From positions 49,290,001-49,354,000 of the forward strand of contig CM060733.1 in NCBI GenBank assembly GCA_030704615.1: 64,000 bases of DNA, given 5' to 3'. Both the position numbers and the translations under genes were made by a program. A model generated the notes under the pieces. It worked only from the letters and a program-made list of their open reading frames with translations. It was not told the DNA's origin and did no database searches. Shown here piece after piece: positions 58,950 through 64,000 of the stretch. Numbering within the stretch: position 1 is the first letter of the stretch; each line of letters starts with the position of its first letter. This stretch comes from Takakia lepidozioides (taxonomy: Eukaryota > Streptophyta > Takakiopsida > Takakiales > Takakiaceae).

Positions 58950-59790
58950 CACTACAACAGATCGCGGTAATTATGACTGTCAAATCGTGATAATCATGGT
59001 TTTCTTGACTTTGACCATGACTACACCATGTTTTTATATAAAATTGACCTCCCGCAGTCGTTCATACGACTGTAGTCATATAAACGACTATCTAAGTAGT
59101 CGTCTGTATGACTACATGACTCCGGAATGGACGAAAGGCTGGTCAACGGCAATTGACCAGATTTAGCTCACCACTGATAGTCATTTCCATGACTACAATG
59201 TACATGGATGAGGTTACATAGTCATGATGACTACTGAGGATTTTGTAATTTGGTGTGTATAATACAATTAAAATACCATATGATCATATGAATGACTAAT
59301 GGGTATATTGGTTAGCAGGTAGTGAACTATAACTCTTATAGTAAAGAGGTTGGAGATTCAAACTCCTCTAAGTACAATCAAATGGACAAGATGGCCTTAG
59401 GGTTAGTAGGCGAGCTAGGGATAGCACGTGGCACCTTAGATGGGCTGCCACGTGGTTTTTTTTCATTATTATAAAAAATATTATGCCACGTGACACAACG
59501 CGGTATGACGTGGCGTCTGACATTTTTTATTTTTATTTTTATTTTTTTTTGAAAAAAAAATCAATTGTGCCTCGCCACGTGGCGCGGCAGCGGCGATTGC
59601 AGTACGGTATATATGATTGCAGTGAGAGATATCACTTGGTTTATTTGACTGTAGTCATCCGGACCGTACCACCCTGTACTCATTGTATTGACTTGGTTTG
59701 CACGACTTACAGTCATAGAAGTCATATGTACCATTTATGACTGTAGAATAGTCATATATACAGTCATACATACCGCGATCTGTTGTAGTG
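58950..59790. mobile_element. Non-autonomous CACTA element, 841 bp
   Basis: Perfect 20-bp inverted ends CACTACAACAGATCGCGGTA at 58950-58969 and its complement at 59771-59790, flanked by the 3-bp duplication ATT (58947-58949 and 59791-59793). Subterminal regions carry many ATGACTACAGTC/GACTGTAGTCAT copies in both orientations, as transposase-binding repeats of CACTA elements do. No transposase ORF. It lies inside element E between RNase H and integrase, so it is younger than E. Four CACGTG sites lie in its middle (59420-59590). Confidence 0.9.
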
Positions 59791-59889
59791 ATTCCATTGG
59801 AGATTTGTTGGTTTCAAGATGATGGATTTCTGTTAGTCGAAAGTTGTCTCCCCTTCTTGTGGTGCAAGAGACGATTGTCGAGAAAGAGC

Positions 59890-60370
59890 ATCTAGTTTCC
59901 CTTGAAGATGTCCGAGACGATAGGTAGTAACAAAATCAAACTTTGCTAGTGATATACCTCATCTTGCTTGACGTCGATTTAAAACACGAGCACTCATAAA
60001 ATATTCGAGGTTTTTGTGATCGGTGTAGACAGTGATATGATGTTTATCACCTTCTAATAGATGACGTCACTCCTCAAAAGCATCGATAATGATCGCTAAA
60101 AGTTTTTTGTCATGGATTTTATAATTGATTTTTGCAGCAGAAAATTTCCAAGAGCAAAAACCAACAGGGCGAAGTCGGTCATCCGCGTCAAGTGCAAAGT
60201 CTGATGCATCTGCTTCCAAGAAGAATAGTTTGGATGGGTCTGCATATACCAGAATTGGGACCGTTATAAATGTCTACTTTAGTATTTCAAATGCATGGTC
60301 AGCCTTCTCGTCCCATACAAACTTGTCTTTCCCTGTGAGTTGTGTCAATGATGCAGCAACTTTGGAGTAG
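59890..60370 (-). pseudogene. RNase H domain of element E
   Basis: Minus translation shows [16 protein letters not shown] (then a stop), ADPSKLFFLEADASDFAL and FCSWKFS, the standard chromovirus connection and RNase H core with the first Asp. Further toward 59890 the frame is broken. Confidence 0.75.
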
Positions 60371-60399
60371 TCTTTGATGAAGATCATGTAAAAATTTGC

Positions 60400-61496
60400 A
60401 AACCCTAAAAACATTGTACATCTCGAACCAAAGTTAGTTTAATCCACTCGATGATGGTTTGTATTTTCATCTGATCCATAAAGACACATTTGTCAGAAAT
60501 AATGTAGCCCAAAAATTCGATCTCAGATTGATGGAAAAGACATTTTTCCAACTTGACATATAGTCCTCTTTTTTCTCAATTTATCAAGGACAAGGCGTAC
60601 ATGGCGGCCATGTTCTTCTTCATTATATGAAAATATGAAAATGTCATCCAAATAGATGACTACAAAATCATCTAAAAATTCTCGAAATATGTCATTCATC
60701 ATATGTTGGAAAATTGCTGGAGCATTTGTAAGGCCGAAAGGCATAACAGTGTATTCAAAATGTTCATACCTTGTTCAAAAAGTTGTTTTCCATTCGTCTC
60801 ATTCTATTACCTGTACAAGGTTATAAGCTCATCTCAAGTCGATTTTGGTGAACATCTTCGCTCGTCCCAGCTGATCGAAAAGCCCATAAATCAGTAAAAC
60901 GGATAACGATTTTTAATTGTGACTTTGTTGATACCGCAATAGTCTACACACATGCGTAACGATCCGTTATTCTTTTACACAAACAAGATAGGCACCCCTG
61001 CAGGTGATTTTGAATATCGGATGAAATTCTTCGACAAATTGTCATCAATGTATTTGCGTAATGCAGCCAACTCCGTCTGGGATAAGTTATAGATTGGGCT
61101 GAATGGAGGTTGGGTTCCTTCTTGCAACTCAATTGCACAATCATAAGGTTGATGTTCTAGCAACTTGTATGCATTTTTCTTCTCGAAGACATCCTCAAAA
61201 TCTTGATATTGAGTGGGTAATGTTGAAATACCTTTGTCTGTTGTAGTCTTGATCGGAGTCGGATAAAGTGTAAATGCCGCATCTTTTTTTGTAGCTCTCA
61301 TGAAGGCTCTAACTTCAAAAAATAGAAGTTGAATACCCTTGATACTTCTGTATTTTTGTCTTATAGAAATTTTTCGCGATCGCCAGTCGATGTCAGGATT
61401 GTGAAGTATGAACCAGGGAAGTCCAAAGATCACATAATTCACTGGAGACTGGATGATGTTGAAAGCAATATGTGATGCTTGATCCTTAAGCTTCAC
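60400..61496 (-). pseudogene. Protease C-terminus and reverse transcriptase of element E
   Basis: The frame 60975-61496 has VIFGLPWFILHNPDIDW (end of the protease), then the linker and SPAGVPILFV, the first RT motif. The part at 60840-60975 reads in broken frames, with MCVDYRGINK-like sequence. The frame 60523-60744 has MPFGLTNAPAIFQHMMNDIF and the polymerase box YLDD. Several shifts separate the pieces. Confidence 0.85.
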
Positions 61497-61781
61497 GTCA
61501 AGTGATCGAGTTTTATGGTCAACGTTTCCCGATGCTAACGGTCATCCATCGATGACTTCAACAGGGGTCGGAAATTTCTTTTATACGAGCATTAAATTGT
61601 GTTGTTTCGCAAAGTCTTTGTCAATAAAACACGCTGAAGCGTCAGAGTCCGAAAGTGCTTCTGCGGAGATATCTTGATTTTGTATCTGATATTGTGAAAC
61701 AAGATGCAAGGTCTGGAGGTAGAAAGAGACTATTTTTAGGTGAAGAATTGGTGGTGTCCAGCCGCGTGGTCCCTACTGTGA

Positions 61782-62812
61782 CTAGACATCTTCATTTTCC
61801 GACCTCCTCGTATCGAACAATGGGGTTGCACCCCGAGCTTTGAATCTTCTCTTGTTAGGGTAGTTTAATGCAATATGATCTTCTTCTCCGCAATAGAGAC
61901 ATAATCCATTTGAGCGTCGTCGTTGTTTTTCTTGTTGCGTCAATGGCTTGAATCGGACAGCATCAATCTGCATATGATTACTACCGGATGTCTGATGGAT
62001 CGTTGTGTTTGGTATCGTAGTAGCAGCGGCATGGTGCGTCGTCGACCATCCAGATCGCTTCTTTTTACGTCTTTCGAACAAACGATTATCGCATGCAATG
62101 ACTTGGGTGATGAATTCGCTCAGTGTACCCACATTTGGAATTGTCAGCAACAAGTCTTTTACATCCTCTTTTAGCCCACATCGAAACTGACTATTAAGGC
62201 TCTTCTCATTCCAGTCGAGGTCGCACGCAAGTTGTCAAAATTCGGAAGCATAAACGGAAGCAAGACGCGCTCTTTGTCATAGGTTTCGCATCTTTGTCTT
62301 TGCAACTCTTTCTCTATCATTCTCTCCAAACGTTGCAGTGAACTCGGACATGAACGCTTCAAAATTGTATAGTAAATGTGGATTTTTCTCTAATAGTGGT
62401 GCAAACCAAGATAGGGCAATGCCTGATAGAATGGTGCCCACGAATCCCACTTGAATATCTTCATCAGGGTAGCGTTGTGGATGTCGTCGTAGGAACAATC
62501 GTACTTTTTGAACAAAATCGTCAAATCTTGATCTCGTTCCATCAAATTTCTCGGGCATGCTGACCTTTGGTTCTCTCGTAATCTGTTGAAGGTTTGGAGG
62601 AACGTTGCAGTAGGAGCTGTTGCAATAGAGACTCATATGGTTGAAGATCCATTGTTCGACTCCTTCAACTCTGAAATTTGCAAATTGTTGAGAGCGTTGC
62701 CAAGATCTTGAGACTGATCGGCTTGTAGTTGGGCAGTAGAAGTACGAAGTTCTTGCATTTGGAGCTGGAGACCTTGCAAAGTAACGACCATTCCCGCAAA
62801 TTTGTCTTCCAT
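61782..62812 (-). pseudogene. Gag of element E
   Basis: Starts near ATG 62812 (MEDKFAG). The frame 62277-62636 holds the capsid-like region (KFDGTRSRFDDFVQKVRLFL, LSWFAPLLE, F...F...FGE). The frame 61782-62153 holds one zinc knuckle whose last ligand is changed: LCLYCGEEDHIALNYP has Tyr where Cys is expected. Confidence 0.8.
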
Positions 62813-62850
62813 CTTAACTAGCTAAGGAACAAACTTTAGTTTCGCCAAAC

Positions 62851-63380
62851 TGGCAAGGATGAGAATACAACTAGACACAAATAAGAAATCAGACTAGAGA
62901 TACTAGACAAGAAGCCAAGGTTGGTGTGGCCGAATATATGATGGGTAAACAGGAATGAAGAAGAACTTTATAACAATGACAAGAGTACAAGATACTGGAA
63001 CTGGAAACAAGAGTAGCTGAATTTGTGTTGGCGAGTCTCGCCTTCTATATATATTAGCTATTAGGAAGTTCATTAAGAAGCTACCCCAATGGAGGTTTCT
63101 TGTCGATGGAGAAGTTTCCTTAAACAAAAGAGGTTTCTTGATGGAGAAGTTTCCTTAAACAAATGAGGTTTCTTGATGGAGAAGTTCATTTAAACAAATG
63201 AGGTTTCTTGATGGGGAAGTTTTTCCAAATGGAGCTTCCTGAGCAGTTACCCTCGATAATTTGGTAAACTCCCGGTAACTTGATAATTCATGGTAATCCA
63301 CGGTAACTTTCGATAACTCGGTAACTCAGTAACTTCTGGAAGTTATTCTCGATAAGTTCTTCTTGGCTATGTCCGTGACA
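62851..63380 (-). repeat. 5' LTR of element E
   Basis: 530 bp. It includes about three copies of a GAGGTTTCTTGATGGAGAAG unit (63090-63210), which makes it slightly longer than the 3' LTR. Immediately inside is GTTTGGCGAAACT, a possible primer site. Confidence 0.9.
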
Positions 63381-63385
63381 ATGAG

Positions 63386-63883
63386 TGTGTTGTCTGATAG
63401 GTAGAATTCAATGAGTGAGCTTCTAGAGAAAGCCTGAGAGCTTAGCAGATCTGTCATTTCTCCAGATGTCATTCCATATTTTGTTCCATGTTCCCTGACC
63501 AGCAAGTGTTTTGTTGGTATCAATAGCAAACCTTTTGAAAAACCAATACCAGGGCATTATTAATATTGATATGGTCTAAAAGAAATTCAGTATATAGATT
63601 GTGATATTTATATCCATCAATATTGATTATATTGATTATATATCTAATATTGATTATATCTAGTGTGCCGCATACACTGTTGATACTCGTACCTAAGTTT
63701 TTCCTCACAAAATGGATCTGATGTTAGTACGAGGTACCACACCTCGAATCTTTAGGCCTCTAACGAGTTCCACACCACTTCCACTATGTCTCCATACTCC
63801 ATACCTCTTGATTAGCCCATTTAATGAAGCCCCCACTGCTTCTGGTTGAGGGGGCCCGCCCACTGAGTATTGCCCACACTCCC
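63386..63883. other. Right flank of element E
   Basis: 63386-63530 continues, on the minus strand, an open frame that would join 56336 if element E were removed. 63590-63660 is an AT-rich ATTGATTATAT repeat. No other feature is seen. Confidence 0.4.
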
Positions 63884-64000
63884 TGTTAGAGGGTTGTCTA
63901 GGACTTAGACAGTTTCACGGGTTCTGTGGGGTACCCTTAATTTTGCGCAGACTTACGGATGGTAGACTCAGACCAATAGAGGCCTTAGGGGTGACAGACA
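63884..64000 (+). repeat. Start of another LTR of the A/B/C family (cut by window end)
   Basis: TGTTAGAGGG...CTTAGAC...GGGGTACCCTTAATTTTG...CTTAGGGGTGACAG matches the first 110 bases of the LTRs at 3561 and 35588, with a small insertion near 63955. Plus orientation; the minisatellite would begin just past the window. Confidence 0.85.

Larger units (their letters stand above)
56342..63380 (-). mobile_element. Ty3/gypsy chromovirus element E, degenerate
   Basis: LTRs 56342-56859 and 62851-63380 (minus start TGTCAC[A/G]GAC) are flanked by ATGAG (56337-56341 and 63381-63385). A polypurine tract (minus AGAGGAGGGGGTGA, 56860-56873) lies before the 3' LTR. Internal order on the minus strand is gag, protease, RT, RNase H, [CACTA insertion], integrase, chromodomain. 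Stops and shifts in every domain make it inactive. It is unrelated to the A/B/C family in LTR and coding sequence. Confidence 0.9.

Noticed and set aside
63884-64000. 3' LTR of element A or C
   Set aside because: The peroxiredoxin gene and element E lie between; it is more simply the 5' LTR of another family member.

Overview
This is a nuclear fragment of a streptophyte plant. The evidence is the plastid-type 2-Cys peroxiredoxin gene with phased GT-AG introns, PLS-type pentatricopeptide (PPR) coding sequence, and the plant-type mobile elements (Ty3/gypsy, Mutator-like, CACTA). The PPR style resembles that of seedless land plants, but the sequence does not fix the species. About 75% of the window is transposable-element DNA. 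Only three host-type loci are visible: a spliced minus-strand gene with a Transposase_24-like segment (198-2966), the last two exons of an AAA+ ATPase gene (44641-45117), and an intact seven-exon chloroplast 2-Cys peroxiredoxin gene (49258-52439, minus).

Bases 3561-44257 are a nested retroelement cluster of one large, non-chromodomain Ty3/gypsy family. Element A (plus; LTR 3561-4510, then gag) is interrupted by element B (minus; 6757-34115, 5-bp duplication AGGGT), resumes at 34121, and is cut at 35588 by the 5' LTR of element C (plus; 35588-about 44257, no 3' LTR). Each B LTR carries its own insertion. The 3' LTR holds a 2,242-bp unit, X1 (7042-9283, flanked by GAG). The 5' LTR holds a 12.2-kb unit, D/X2 (21865-34064, flanked by GTAC). 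D/X2 carries a gag-like ORF and a captured PPR gene fragment. D/X2 is in turn interrupted by a 5.8-kb Mutator-like element (23687-29519, 9-bp duplication TCCTAAATC) with an 804-codon transposase and unusual palindromic satellite arrays. Insertion order was therefore A, then B, then D, then the MULE; C also entered A.

The A/B/C family has the order LTR, ORF0-like leader ORF, gag (three zinc knuckles), protease, reverse transcriptase, RNase H, integrase, a long unrecognised post-integrase ORF, LTR. All copies carry frameshifts or stops. A CACAGCC-type minisatellite sits in every LTR, and a relative of it lies in frame just after the integrase.

Bases 45118-56336 are mostly gene-poor and hold the peroxiredoxin gene, a GGTTCC-rich possible non-autonomous DNA element and a possible LINE remnant. 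Bases 56342-63380 are a degenerate chromovirus (element E, minus, ATGAG duplication) with a chromodomain. It is itself interrupted by an 841-bp CACTA element (58950-59790, ATT duplication). The last 117 bases begin another LTR of the A/B/C family.
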